The notes under the pieces: model-generated
Database searches by the model: none
What the model saw: only the letters and a program-made list of their open reading frames with translations
Told to the model about the DNA's origin: nothing
In this document: positions 1 to 9,224 of the stretch, in pieces
How the letters are laid out: every line of letters begins with the position of its first letter
Numbering within the stretch: position 1 is the first letter of the stretch
NCBI GenBank assembly: GCA_022826005.1
Contig: JAJDVT010000120.1
Location: 1 to 38,494, forward strand
Source: Gemmatimonadota bacterium
Lineage (GTDB): Bacteria > Gemmatimonadota > Gemmatimonadetes > Longimicrobiales > Gaopeijiaceae
Length of the DNA stretch: 38,494 bases
Direction of reading: 5' to 3'
Program-made: the position numbers and the translations under genes

Positions 1-1
1 G

Positions 2-220
2 GGCGAACTGGAGAGCATCCGGCTTCACGGCCCCGGCGACGCTTACGCCGTTCTGGACCGCACGACCGACAACCCCATGACCATCCTGCGCGATCCGGTC
101 TCCGGACAGGTGCGGGCGTTCCTGCGCCGGCCGATGGCCGAAGCCATGGCGGCGGGCGACAGGGCGGACGGCGGACGTAGCGGCTTGGTGGCCCTGTTCA
201 GCCGGGGGCTTCCCCGGTGA
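2..220 (+). CDS. C-terminal end of an unknown protein (5' end outside window)
   Basis: An open frame enters from the left edge and stops at TGA 218-220, giving the last 72 residues. The end contains the block NPMTILRDPVSGQVRAFLRR, followed by an alanine/glycine-rich tail and a last stretch LFSRGLPR. I do not recognise the family. The frame is supported because the same block, in the form DPMTLLRDPVSGQVRA, occurs on the minus strand near 33.12-33.24 kb in a decayed copy with the same kind of ending (SRGVPRN). So this is the tail of a repeated family in this genome. Domain content upstream cannot be seen. Confidence 0.65.
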   Translation, partial: GELESIRLHGPGDAYAVLDRTTDNPMTILRDPVSGQVRAFLRRPMAEAMAAGDRADGGRSGLVALFSRGLPR

Positions 221-1371
221 GGCGGGCGCGAGTGCATGGGATGGCCAACCGCATTGCTTGGCTCTTGCTGAACGCCAGCCACCGGAGAGCCACGGGCGAG
301 GAACTCGGTTTGGATTTCTGGCCGATGGATTTTCTGGAGGCTTTCGGGCCGGCCACCTTGGACGCCCTCAAGGCTGTTGGTCACCGTAAGGCGATGGCCT
401 GGATACTGATTGATCTCTACGGGAGTCGAGGCGAACCGGAGACGCTGGCCGAACTGCTTGAAGCCTCGGCTGCGGAGGGATCCGATGCGATGCGTGCCGC
501 CTTCTTGTGGACCGTGCGTGAATCGGGTTCGATGGCGATCGAACCGTTTCGGCAGGCCCTGCCGGGTGAGCACCACGCGGCCTGCTACTTGTTCGAGGGT
601 ATCCGAGCCGAAATCAATGCGATGAGCGATTGCCCGGAACGGCTGAGCATGGTTGGAGGGGCCATCAGCGGGGTGCTCGACGCTACCGATGATCCGGACG
701 TTGTCGACGCTCTGGACAACGCCCTTTACACTGCGCGCCAGCAGGACGGGGCGGCGATGGTCGCCGCGTTGCTCGACGGGTGCGCAGAGGCGCTACTTGC
801 CGCAGACGATCCGTGGTTCTTGCTTGGAGCATTGGTCGATGGGCTGCGGGTATCGCCAGGATGGGTGATGAACGGGGAAGCGATCGGTGAGCGCTTTTGG
901 CGACACTTCGAGAAGGAGGTTGCGAGCGAGGGTCCCGAACGGCTTTGGGATGGCTACCGCTGGGGTTTGTCGCGCCAATGTGCAGTAGACAGAGAGGACG
1001 CACTCGCCCTGGCGAGCGCATACCGAAGGGCAGTGCAAGATGTCACTGATCCTCACTGGATCGCCGACCGGTTACTTGAAGTCTGTTCCGGGTCGGCTCA
1101 CGACTGCGGCAGGTCATGGTATTGGCTCCCGGACAGGGACGAAGCGGTTCTCGCATGCGTGAAAACGATTCGGGCCGTCAGAGGGCCTCGGGCCGCGGAT
1201 CCGATTCTCTTGGGCGGTGTGCTGGAGGATCCGTACGAAGCGGTTGATTCCCTATTGGACGCGACCCGGGAGGCTGTCAGAACCGCGGACGATTCGGTTG
1301 AGGCGGTCGAGGTGTTGGTGGATGGCCTGTCCGTCGCAGAGCCTGAATGGCCGCCAAGCTGGTGGGAGTGA
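217..1371 (+). CDS. Hypothetical protein, helix-rich, unknown function
   Basis: The 384-residue frame opens at GTG 217, overlapping the previous stop; ATG 241 (MANRIAWLLLN) is the better start and gives 376 residues. Neither has a clear Shine-Dalgarno site. The protein is acidic, rich in Ala, Leu and Trp, has no signal peptide or membrane segment, and looks like a string of short amphipathic helices, with repeated Asp-rich turns such as DATDDPDVVDALDNAL. I see no catalytic motif. It ends PPSWWE. The gene lies 109 bp before the likely start of the methylase on the same strand, so it could be transcribed with the restriction-like module, but nothing in its sequence ties it to DNA defence. Treat function as unknown. 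Confidence 0.7.
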   Translation: MRRARVHGMANRIAWLLLNASHRRATGEELGLDFWPMDFLEAFGPATLDALKAVGHRKAMAWILIDLYGSRGEPETLAELLEASAAEGSDAMRAAFLWTVRESGSMAIEPFRQALPGEHHAACYLFEGIRAEINAMSDCPERLSMVGGAISGVLDATDDPDVVDALDNALYTARQQDGAAMVAALLDGCAEALLAADDPWFLLGALVDGLRVSPGWVMNGEAIGERFWRHFEKEVASEGPERLWDGYRWGLSRQCAVDREDALALASAYRRAVQDVTDPHWIADRLLEVCSGSAHDCGRSWYWLPDRDEAVLACVKTIRAVRGPRAADPILLGGVLEDPYEAVDSLLDATREAVRTADDSVEAVEVLVDGLSVAEPEWPPSWWE

Positions 1372-1480
1372 ACTGCGGACCGACCGTGAACCTCTGACCG
1401 AGTCGCGCGTCTCGCCCAGCACGTGTACTTTGGCCGATTCCGTCTGTTCTCACTTCTCCCAAGACCCCCGTCACCGTTTG

Positions 1481-4400
1481 ATGCTCAATCACCTTGACCC
1501 CCGCCAGATCACCATCGGAGACCGCCGGGCCAATCTCTACCTTGGGAACGGCCCGCTCGCGCTGGAAGTCGTGGAGATTCCGGCCGCCGGCCGCTTGGGG
1601 CGTGCTGCCCTCACGGCATTGCTGAGGGAGCGGGCGGCTGGCCGGGCCGCTCCCGTTCTGATCGTCGCGCCGTGGGGCGCCGGGCGGGCGGCAGTGTGCG
1701 GCCCGACCGAAAGCATTCCGATGGTCCTGCGGGACATTTCGCTGAGCCAGATAGAGGCCGTGTGCCGCAGTGCACTTGAAGCGGACGGACGGCACGCGGC
1801 GATCCGGCGTCTCCATCAGCTTCTTCCGCAGCTGGACGGACGGGTTCCGGGGCTGCGCAACGGAGGTCTCTTTGCGATGCAGGAACTCGAACACGGAGTC
1901 CCGGCGCGCGGAGACTGGATGCTGGCGACCTCAGAGGCTCGTGCGCTGCGGACGCTCCGGGGGCGCGCGCTGATCGAAGGTCTCCGCTTCACGACCCAGG
2001 AGCTGCCCGGACCTGCGATTCTGCTTGTGGCCGGAGACCGCAAGACCGCGGTGGCCGTCCTTCTGGACCGGCCCGACGAAATCGACTCCGCGAGCCCGAG
2101 GTTCGATGGCACCTCTCCCGTCTCGTACGCACTGGCTCAGGCCGACCGCGAGAATCTGGACTGGGTGGTCGCCGCAGCAGGGGCTACCCTTCGGCTTTAT
2201 CCGGCCAAGCTGGGGGTTGGCACGGGCCGCCGTGGCCGGTCCGAAACGTTCGTCGAGATCAACCTCGATCTGCTGTCAGGCGACAACGCCGGATACCTCT
2301 GGCTTCTGTTGTCTGCTTCGGCACTGTCGGATGACGGAACGGTCCACGAGATCCTGGCAAGGAGCGAGGACTATGCGGCTGACCTGGGCCGGCGTCTTCG
2401 CGAGCGGGTCTACCGCGAGGTCATGCCATCGCTTTCCGGCGCCGTCTTCGCCGCAATGTCGCCGCGGCCCGGCTTGGACCCGCTGAAAGAAGCGTATCAG
2501 GCGGCGCTCTACATCCTCTACCGGCTGCTGTTCGTAGCGTATGCGGAGGACCGGGACCTGCTTCCGCTGCACGCCTCGCCGAGCTACCGGGAACACTCGC
2601 TCAAGCGGATGGCCCAGCGTCTCGCGGAGGCGCGGTGGAAGGGCGTCGCGTTCGGTGACCAGGACTTCTACTGGTCCGAGGCCACACAGGTCTGGAAGGC
2701 GGTGAACCGAGGCAATCCCGAATGGGGTGTCCCTGCGTACAACGGCGCGCTGTTCGCCTCCGAGGCCTCCGTGTCAATACTCGGGGCATGGATCGCGGCC
2801 ATCTCGCTGCCGGACCGCAAGTTCGCCGGAGCGCTCGCGGGACTTCTGCTCGACCAGACGCCGGAAGGAGGGGAAGGGCCGGTCGATTTCCGGTCGCTCG
2901 GCATCCGCGAGTTCGGGACGATCTACGAGGGCCTGCTCGAGAGCGAATTGTCTCTGGCCGAAGCGGACCTGACGGTGGACGCAAAGACCGGCGCCTACCT
3001 GCCCGCTCGTCCCGGTGACGCGGTCGAGGTGAGCGCAGGCGAGGTCTATCTTCACAACCGCTCCGGCGCCCGGAAGTCCAGCGGGTCCTACTACACCAAG
3101 TCGTTCGCCGTCGAGCATCTGCTTGACCGGGCGCTCGAGCCCGCGCTCAGAGAGCATCTTGAACGTCTGGACGGCATGACGGACCGGGAGGCGGGACGCC
3201 GGTTCTTCGAGTTTCGCGTCGCCGACATCGCGATGGGCTCCGGTCATTTCCTGGTCGGTGCGGTGGACCGCATCGAGCGGCGGCTTGCCAACTATCTGGC
3301 CGACCGGCCGCTGCCGGACGTGAGGGAGGAACTGGCGCGACTGCGCCGGACCGCCGAGGACCGGCTGGGTGGCGAGTGGTCCGGTGAGGCGATCGAGGAC
3401 ACGCAGCTTCTGCGCCGGCAGGTGGCGCGGCGCTGCATCTTCGGCGTGGACATGAACCCGATGGCGGTCGAACTGGCTCGGCTGTCACTCTGGATCCACA
3501 CGTTCGTGCCGGGTCTGCCTCTCTCTCTGCTCGATCACAACCTGGTGCGCGGGAACTCGCTGGTCGGAGTGGCGACGTTCGACGAAGCGTCCGAACTGTT
3601 CGAGACGAGCGGCACTCTCTTTTCGGTCGTGGCCTCCGAGCGGCTCGCTGACATCCGGAAACCGCTCGGCAAGCTCGCCCGGCTCACCGACGCCAACGAC
3701 GCCGAGATCCGCGAGGCGCGGGAGATCTGGAAGGGGATCCGGCGGAGGATGGAGCAGGAGCGGGAGCTTTTCACGCTGCTCGCGGCCTCACGGACGAACA
3801 GCGACATACGCGCCCAGATTGCGCAAGGGACGATCGCCACGCGCTGGGAGCAACAGGGCGACATCTTTCGGGCCGAGTGGATGGACAAGGCGCAGCAGGA
3901 ACTCGAAGGGCTCGACGTGCTCCACTTCCCGCTCGCGTTCCCGCACGTCTTCCTCGGCGACCGTAGCGGGTTCGACGTGATCCTCGGCAATCCGCCGTGG
4001 GAGAAGCCGATGATTGAAGAGCACGGCTTCTGGGCCCGGCATTTTCCGGGGCTGCGCTCGCGTCCGCAGCGGGAGGCGGAGATCCTCACGGAGCAGTATC
4101 GGACGGAACGCCCCGAGCTTGTTACGACGCTCGAAGAAGAACGGCGGAAGGCGGATCGCCTCCGCGCCCTTCTGGTGGCGGGTGCCTACCCCGGCATCAG
4201 TGCGGGCCACCCGGATCTCTACAAGGCGTTCGTGTGGCGGTTCTGGGACCTTGTGTCGCCGGACGGCGGGCGGATCGGCGCCGTGCTGCCCCGCTCCGCG
4301 CTGGCCGCCAAAGGTGGCGACGTGTTCCGCAAGCGGATCCTCCAGCAAGCCGAGGCCGTGGACCTGACGATGCTGGTGAACAACCGTGAGTGGGTGTTCC

Positions 4401-5485
4401 CGAACGTCCATGCGCAGTACACCATCGGCCTCACAGCCATCACTCGCGGGAAGGGCGGTAGTGAGTGCGAACTTCGGCTGAGCGGACCGTTTGCGAACCT
4501 GAACCGATTTCGGGCCGGTGCCGGGAAGGAGCCGGTCAGCTTCCGCGCCCGCGAAGTCGAGGCATGGAACGACACCGCCTCGATCCCGTTGCTCCCGTCG
4601 GACGAGTCGGTGGAGGTGTTCGCGCAACTGCGCAGAAGTCCGCGGCTGGACTTGAACGACGGCTCCGGGTGGAGAGCCAGACCGGTGCAGGGAGACCTCA
4701 ACTCCACGACCGGCAAGCCGTACATGGATCTAGTCTCGAAGGACTGCCCCCAAGGCTTCTGGCCGGTCTACAAGGGGGCGTCGTTCGACCTGTGGACCCC
4801 GGACACGGGGACCTACTACGCGTGGGCGGACCCGAAAACGGTGCTGGACCACCTGCAGGCGAAGCGGAAGCGTGCGAACAGGCGGTCCGCGTTTGCGGAG
4901 TTCGACGAGGCTTGGCGGGAGGATGCTGCGACCTTGCCCTGCCTGAAGTCGAGGATCGCTTTCCGCCGTATTGCGCGAGCGACCGATAGTCGAACCGTTC
5001 GCGCCTCCCTTGTTCCACCAAACACATGCCTCACGGATGTCGCACCTTACTTCCTGTGGCCGCGAGGGAAGGAAAAGGACGAGGCGTACCTGCTTGGGAT
5101 CCTCAGTTCCATCCCCCTCGACTGGTATGCCCGACGCTTCGTGGAAACGCACGTCGATTATCATGTACTGAACCCGTTGCCGGTTCCCCGGCCGTGCCAC
5201 CAGAATCCGCTTCGGAACCGCATCATCGCGCTTGCCGGTCGGCTTGCGGCGACGGACGATCGCTTCGCGGACTGGGCCGAACGGGTCGGCGTGGATTGTG
5301 GCTCACTCGAATCGGACGAGAAGGAAGACCTGATCTGTGAACTCGACGCCGTGGTGGCCCGCCTCTACGGCCTCACCGAGTCGCAACTGGTCCACATCTT
5401 CCAGACCTTCCACGAGGGCTGGGACCACGAGGAGCGGCTGCGGGCCACGCTGGCTCACTTTCGGGCGTGGATGGGTGACCGATGA
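1481..5485 (+). CDS. Eco57I/PglX-type N6-adenine DNA methyltransferase, large
   Basis: This is a predicted SAM-dependent adenine methylase of a restriction-like system. From ATG 1481 (MLNHLDPRQITIG) it has 1334 residues. The frame stays open back to 1217, but that part overlaps the previous gene, so 1481 is preferred even though no Shine-Dalgarno site precedes it. The SAM-binding motif I is DIAMGSGHFL (about residues 582-591), followed by FGVDMNPMAVELARLSLW. The catalytic motif IV is NPPW (837-840), the adenine-N6 form. The roughly 550-residue N-terminal part and the C-terminal part after residue 1050 flank the catalytic core; in this family the C-terminus usually carries target recognition. 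Size and layout match Eco57I-class, PglX and DISARM DrmMI-like enzymes. The stop overlaps the next ATG (ATGA, 5482-5485), so it is translationally coupled to the helicase. Confidence 0.92.
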   Translation: MLNHLDPRQITIGDRRANLYLGNGPLALEVVEIPAAGRLGRAALTALLRERAAGRAAPVLIVAPWGAGRAAVCGPTESIPMVLRDISLSQIEAVCRSALEADGRHAAIRRLHQLLPQLDGRVPGLRNGGLFAMQELEHGVPARGDWMLATSEARALRTLRGRALIEGLRFTTQELPGPAILLVAGDRKTAVAVLLDRPDEIDSASPRFDGTSPVSYALAQADRENLDWVVAAAGATLRLYPAKLGVGTGRRGRSETFVEINLDLLSGDNAGYLWLLLSASALSDDGTVHEILARSEDYAADLGRRLRERVYREVMPSLSGAVFAAMSPRPGLDPLKEAYQAALYILYRLLFVAYAEDRDLLPLHASPSYREHSLKRMAQRLAEARWKGVAFGDQDFYWSEATQVWKAVNRGNPEWGVPAYNGALFASEASVSILGAWIAAISLPDRKFAGALAGLLLDQTPEGGEGPVDFRSLGIREFGTIYEGLLESELSLAEADLTVDAKTGAYLPARPGDAVEVSAGEVYLHNRSGARKSSGSYYTKSFAVEHLLDRALEPALREHLERLDGMTDREAGRRFFEFRVADIAMGSGHFLVGAVDRIERRLANYLADRPLPDVREELARLRRTAEDRLGGEWSGEAIEDTQLLRRQVARRCIFGVDMNPMAVELARLSLWIHTFVPGLPLSLLDHNLVRGNSLVGVATFDEASELFETSGTLFSVVASERLADIRKPLGKLARLTDANDAEIREAREIWKGIRRRMEQERELFTLLAASRTNSDIRAQIAQGTIATRWEQQGDIFRAEWMDKAQQELEGLDVLHFPLAFPHVFLGDRSGFDVILGNPPWEKPMIEEHGFWARHFPGLRSRPQREAEILTEQYRTERPELVTTLEEERRKADRLRALLVAGAYPGISAGHPDLYKAFVWRFWDLVSPDGGRIGAVLPRSALAAKGGDVFRKRILQQAEAVDLTMLVNNREWVFPNVHAQYTIGLTAITRGKGGSECELRLSGPFANLNRFRAGAGKEPVSFRAREVEAWNDTASIPLLPSDESVEVFAQLRRSPRLDLNDGSGWRARPVQGDLNSTTGKPYMDLVSKDCPQGFWPVYKGASFDLWTPDTGTYYAWADPKTVLDHLQAKRKRANRRSAFAEFDEAWREDAATLPCLKSRIAFRRIARATDSRTVRASLVPPNTCLTDVAPYFLWPRGKEKDEAYLLGILSSIPLDWYARRFVETHVDYHVLNPLPVPRPCHQNPLRNRIIALAGRLAATDDRFADWAERVGVDCGSLESDEKEDLICELDAVVARLYGLTESQLVHIFQTFHEGWDHEERLRATLAHFRAWMGDR

Positions 5486-8400
5486 GCCACCCGGAATTCG
5501 TTGACAACTTCGACGGCAACACGCTCGACCGAGCGCTCCGGGAACGTCTCGACCACCTGCTCGGCACTCTCCGCGAACCGCCATCGGTGTTCATCGCGAC
5601 AGGCTACTTCAACCCGGGAGCATTCGGCCGGCTGGCCGATCTGCTCCGGCGCACATCGGGCGTGCGCCTTCTGCTGGGCGCCGAACCGCTGCCCGCCGCC
5701 AGGCTGCCCGAGCGCCGTCTGGGCGATCCGCGGGGCGAGCGATACGAGAAGAGGCTGGCGGACGACGAACTCGACGGCGCGGAGCGAAAACTCAGGCGGG
5801 ACCGCGACCGCCTTCCGTTCTCCGAGCCGAGTCATGCCGCAGTGCGCGAACTGCTGGACTTCCTGGACTCGGGCAAGATCGAGGTGCGCCGCTACGAGCA
5901 CCGGTTTCTGCATGGCAAGGCGTTCCTCTTTTCCGGCAAGCAAGGGGTGCTCGCCGGATCGTCGAACTTCACGCTTGCCGGGCTCACATCGAACCTCGAA
6001 CTCAACCTCGGCCAGTACCAGCCCGGCGTCGTTGCAAGGGTCGAGGAGTGGTTCGACCGGCTTTGGAACGACGCCCGTCCCTACGACCTTGCCGCCATCT
6101 ACCGGGAGCAGTTTGCCGAGCACCCGCCCTACCTGATCTATCTGCGGGCGCTCTGGGAGCGGTACGGGAAGGAACTCGAAGAGGAGGCCGGCGACTCTGG
6201 CCGGATCCGGCTCACGCGCTTCCAGACCGACGGCGTGTTCCGGGCGAAGCGGATTCTGGATCAGTACAACGGCGTTCTGGTGGCCGATAGCGTTGGGCTC
6301 GGGAAGAGCTTCATTGCGGCCGAAATCTTCACCGAGGTCATCGAGCGGAACCGCCAGCGGGCGCTCCTGATCGCGCCCGCCCAGCTCCGGGACGGGATGT
6401 GGAACGGGTTCAAGAACCGCTACCAGATCGGCATCGAGGTCGTGTCGTTCGAGCAACTGGCCGGCGACGCGCAGTTGGGCCAAGGGGACGGGACGGCCCT
6501 GGGCGCCAGCATCGACGAGTATTCGCTCGTCGTGATCGACGAGGCGCATGCCTTCCGGAACGCCGACACCAAGCGTGCGCGCGCGCTCCGGCACCTGCTG
6601 CGCGGCGATCCTCCCAAGAAGGTGGTCCTGCTCACTGCGACGCCCGTCAACAATTCCCTTTGGGACCTGTACGATCTTCTCGCCTACTTCGTCGGCCACG
6701 ACGCGGTGTTTGCCGACCGGGGCATCCCCTCGCTCAGGGAGCGGTTCCGCGAGGCCGACAGAAAGGACCCGTTCACGCTCAGCCCGGACACGCTGTTCGA
6801 CATTCTGGACGCAACCACAGTCCGGCGGACGCGACACTTCGTTCAGCGGTTCTACCCGAACGACAGCTTTCGGCTTGACGATGGCACCGAGGTCACCATC
6901 CGCTTCCCGGACCCGGTCGTGTGCTCGCGGAGCTACGATCTGGACGATGTGCTTCCCGGGTTCTTCGACGAGTTCGCCGAGATTCTGGACTCCAGGGTCG
7001 GCCGGCCGAAGCTGACCATGGCGCGGTACTGGCCGACCCGGTATCGCCGCGAGGGCGGTCCAGCCGCCCGTGAGACCGCGCTGGTGGGCCTGATTCGCTC
7101 TGGGCTGCTCAAGCGGTTCGAGTCATCAGCCCGTGCGTTTGTGCGGACCGTGACCAGGATGGTGGTGGCGCATGACGACTTCGTACGTGCGGTCGAAGCC
7201 GGGGTGATTCCGTCCACCGATACGCTGAGCGCTCTGCGCGAGGCCGACTCCGACGAAGCGTGGGAGGAGCTTCTCCGCGAGGGCGTGCCGATCGAGGACG
7301 ACCTCGACACCGACCGGCTCATCGAGGACGTGCGGTCCGACCGCGCGCTTCTCGAATACCTCCGCGATCGTGCGTCCGCCGTACGGGCGGAGAACGATCC
7401 CAAGCTCGGGCTTCTCGTAGACGAACTCGCGGACATCGCCGCGGAGGCCCGGCGTGAGGGCATCTCGGAGCAGGACACGCGCAACCGGCGCAAGGTGCTC
7501 GTGTTCTCCTACTTCGGCGATACCGTAGAATGGATCATGGAACGCCTGCGCTCGGTGGTCGACGCCGATGAGCGGCTTGCCTGCTACCGGGGCCGGATCG
7601 CCGGCGTGCGCGGCCGAGAACCGCTTGATGGGGTCACGCGCGCCGATGCGGTGTTCGGCTTCGCGCCGGAATCCACGGAAGCCCCGCCCAGCCGGGCCGG
7701 CGACATCTACGACATTCTGGTCACGACCGACGTGCTGGCCGAGGGAATGAATCTCCAGCAGTGCGGCCGGATCATCAACTACGACCTGCCGTGGAATCCC
7801 ATGAGGCTGGTCCAGCGCCACGGGCGCATCGACCGCATCGGCAGCCCTCACGAGAGGGTGTATCTGACCTGCGTGTTTCCAGACCGCCAGCTCGAAGCCC
7901 TTCTCGCCCTCGAGGACCGCATCCAGCGAAAGCTGGCGCAGGCGGCGGGTTCGATCGGACTCGATCAGATCGTCATTCCGGGCGCGGCATACACGGACCA
8001 CGTCTTTGCGGATGAGCGCAACCGGATCCGGGCGCTCCGGGAAGGCGATGCCTCGATCTTCGAGCGCGGCGGCGAAGGGGTGCATGCGCACAGCGGCGAG
8101 GAATACCGGCAGGAGCTGCGCAAGGGAATCGAACGATGGGGCGAGCGGATCCGGAACCTTGCATGGGGCGTGGGCTCCGGGTTCGTAGGCGGAACCCGCA
8201 CCGGCCACGTCTTCTGCGCTCGCGTCTTCGACCGGGTGTTCATGCGGTTCGTGCCCGAGGACCCGGACGCCGAGATCGAGCGTGAAACGCTCACCTGCCT
8301 CGGGGTACTCTCGTGCACCGAGGACACGGAACGCACGCTGCCGGAGGCCTTTGTGGAAGGCGCGTTCGGTGCTTGGGAACGTGCCAGGCGCGACATATAC

Positions 8401-8754
8401 GACGAATGGATGCGTGCCACCGATCCGGCCACACTCCAGCCTCGAATCCGCCCGCTGTTCCGGGTCGCCGCCAACCATGTTCGCCTGCACCCGGCCGACG
8501 GGTTGTCCGTCGAGGATAGGGACCGGGTTGCCGATGCCCTCGAAGCACCTTGGGGCATCCGCCAGGAGCGCCGGCTCCGGGACGTGTTCGAGCCTGACCG
8601 GGTCGACCCGGGCGAGTTGACGCGCAGGATCGCCGAGGTCGTCGCCGAACTCGGACTCCAGCCGTGGAAGCCGCCGGAACCGCTCGATCCCATCGAAGAA
8701 GACGAAATCTGTCTGGTCGTCTGGATGGGGGTGGGTCGCGTGGCGGCCTCGTGA
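5482..8754 (+). CDS. PLD-nuclease/SNF2-helicase fusion, restriction subunit candidate
   Basis: This 1090-residue protein has two parts. The N-terminus (about 1-200) is a phospholipase D-like domain with one HxK motif, HGKAFLF (H144, K146), and the following GSSNFTLAGL (159-168) typical of PLD nucleases. From about residue 240 it is a superfamily 2, SNF2-like helicase: motif I DSVGLGKS (269-276), motif II DEAH (353-356), motif III TATPVNN (near 385), and motif VI QRHGRIDRIG (778-787). All key residues are present. PLD nucleases act as dimers using one HKD motif per chain, so cleavage by a dimer is likely. ATGA overlap with the methylase gene indicates a stoichiometric pair: modification enzyme plus DNA-translocating nuclease. 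The layout recalls the DrmMI/DrmD pair of DISARM class 1, but DrmA, DrmB and a separate DrmC are absent here. Confidence 0.92.
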   Translation: MSHPEFVDNFDGNTLDRALRERLDHLLGTLREPPSVFIATGYFNPGAFGRLADLLRRTSGVRLLLGAEPLPAARLPERRLGDPRGERYEKRLADDELDGAERKLRRDRDRLPFSEPSHAAVRELLDFLDSGKIEVRRYEHRFLHGKAFLFSGKQGVLAGSSNFTLAGLTSNLELNLGQYQPGVVARVEEWFDRLWNDARPYDLAAIYREQFAEHPPYLIYLRALWERYGKELEEEAGDSGRIRLTRFQTDGVFRAKRILDQYNGVLVADSVGLGKSFIAAEIFTEVIERNRQRALLIAPAQLRDGMWNGFKNRYQIGIEVVSFEQLAGDAQLGQGDGTALGASIDEYSLVVIDEAHAFRNADTKRARALRHLLRGDPPKKVVLLTATPVNNSLWDLYDLLAYFVGHDAVFADRGIPSLRERFREADRKDPFTLSPDTLFDILDATTVRRTRHFVQRFYPNDSFRLDDGTEVTIRFPDPVVCSRSYDLDDVLPGFFDEFAEILDSRVGRPKLTMARYWPTRYRREGGPAARETALVGLIRSGLLKRFESSARAFVRTVTRMVVAHDDFVRAVEAGVIPSTDTLSALREADSDEAWEELLREGVPIEDDLDTDRLIEDVRSDRALLEYLRDRASAVRAENDPKLGLLVDELADIAAEARREGISEQDTRNRRKVLVFSYFGDTVEWIMERLRSVVDADERLACYRGRIAGVRGREPLDGVTRADAVFGFAPESTEAPPSRAGDIYDILVTTDVLAEGMNLQQCGRIINYDLPWNPMRLVQRHGRIDRIGSPHERVYLTCVFPDRQLEALLALEDRIQRKLAQAAGSIGLDQIVIPGAAYTDHVFADERNRIRALREGDASIFERGGEGVHAHSGEEYRQELRKGIERWGERIRNLAWGVGSGFVGGTRTGHVFCARVFDRVFMRFVPEDPDAEIERETLTCLGVLSCTEDTERTLPEAFVEGAFGAWERARRDIYDEWMRATDPATLQPRIRPLFRVAANHVRLHPADGLSVEDRDRVADALEAPWGIRQERRLRDVFEPDRVDPGELTRRIAEVVAELGLQPWKPPEPLDPIEEDEICLVVWMGVGRVAAS

Positions 8755-8849
8755 GGTCCCCTTTTGCGCTTCGCGCGGAGGATATACGACAGCGAGCCGT
8801 TGAGACCCCGGATGGTGATCGACGGGTCCTTGACTGAAAGGGTGCGCAT
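8755..8849 (-). pseudogene. Possible remnant of a FitA-like ribbon-helix-helix antitoxin
   Basis: On the minus strand, an ATG at 8849 opens a frame beginning MRTLSVKDPSITIRGLNGSL. The piece SITIRGLNGSLSYILR resembles the DNA-binding beta-strand and first helix of FitA/VapB-type antitoxins. After about 30 residues the frame runs antisense into the helicase gene and loses sense. It may be the stub of an antitoxin gene cut when the restriction module arrived. The match is short and could be chance. Confidence 0.3.
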
Positions 8850-8882
8850 CCTTCAGTATTCAGGGCATGGATGCCATGACCG

Positions 8883-9173
8883 CTACACGCCTTGCGGATC
8901 AAAGCCAGGATCCGGCATTTGACGCTTTAGACGCTCGATCTCCGCATTCAACGCACGATTCTGGAGAGTCAGCTTCTCGCAGTTCTTCTGGCACAGCCAG
9001 TACTTCTTCTCCTCGCCCTTTAGAACTTCTCCGAGGGATTCAAGATCGGTTCGAAGCTCTCGAATCTGGGCTTCGAGAACTGCGATACGATCTTCAAGAC
9101 GGTTAGCGTCGGTGCTCGACATCTTTTTCTCCAAGGTGCAGGTGTCGGGTTCAGGCGGGCGTTCCGGAGACAT
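8883..9173 (-). CDS. Small coiled-coil protein, unknown function
   Basis: The start ATG at 9173 is set by a good Shine-Dalgarno site (CAGGAGGG, about 9180-9187) and gives 96 residues starting MSPERPPEP. The rest is almost one continuous coiled coil: RLEDRIAVLEAQIRELR, then LESLGEVLKGEEKKYW, then LQNRALNAEIERLKRQM. Two cysteines sit in WLCQKNCEKL. There is no signal peptide or membrane segment. A plus-strand frame covers most of the same bases but lacks a Shine-Dalgarno site and has serine/arginine-rich low-complexity sequence, so the minus-strand reading is preferred. It lies 51 bp downstream of the XRE regulator on the same strand and may belong to the same transcript. Function unknown. Confidence 0.7.
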   Translation of the reverse strand: MSPERPPEPDTCTLEKKMSSTDANRLEDRIAVLEAQIRELRTDLESLGEVLKGEEKKYWLCQKNCEKLTLQNRALNAEIERLKRQMPDPGFDPQGV

Positions 9174-9224
9174 CGTGCCGCCCTCCTGTTTCAATGCCGG
9201 TTCCGTCCGAAGAGCCCTGTCCCG

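Noticed and set aside
1481-8754. Calling the methylase-helicase pair DISARM
   Set aside because: The core DISARM genes drmA and drmB and a separate drmC are absent, and the PLD domain is fused to the helicase. Only a resemblance is claimed.
5455-8849. Long minus-strand open frames antisense to the helicase gene
   Set aside because: They mirror a gene with complete motifs, have no start site or domain, and result from high third-position GC.
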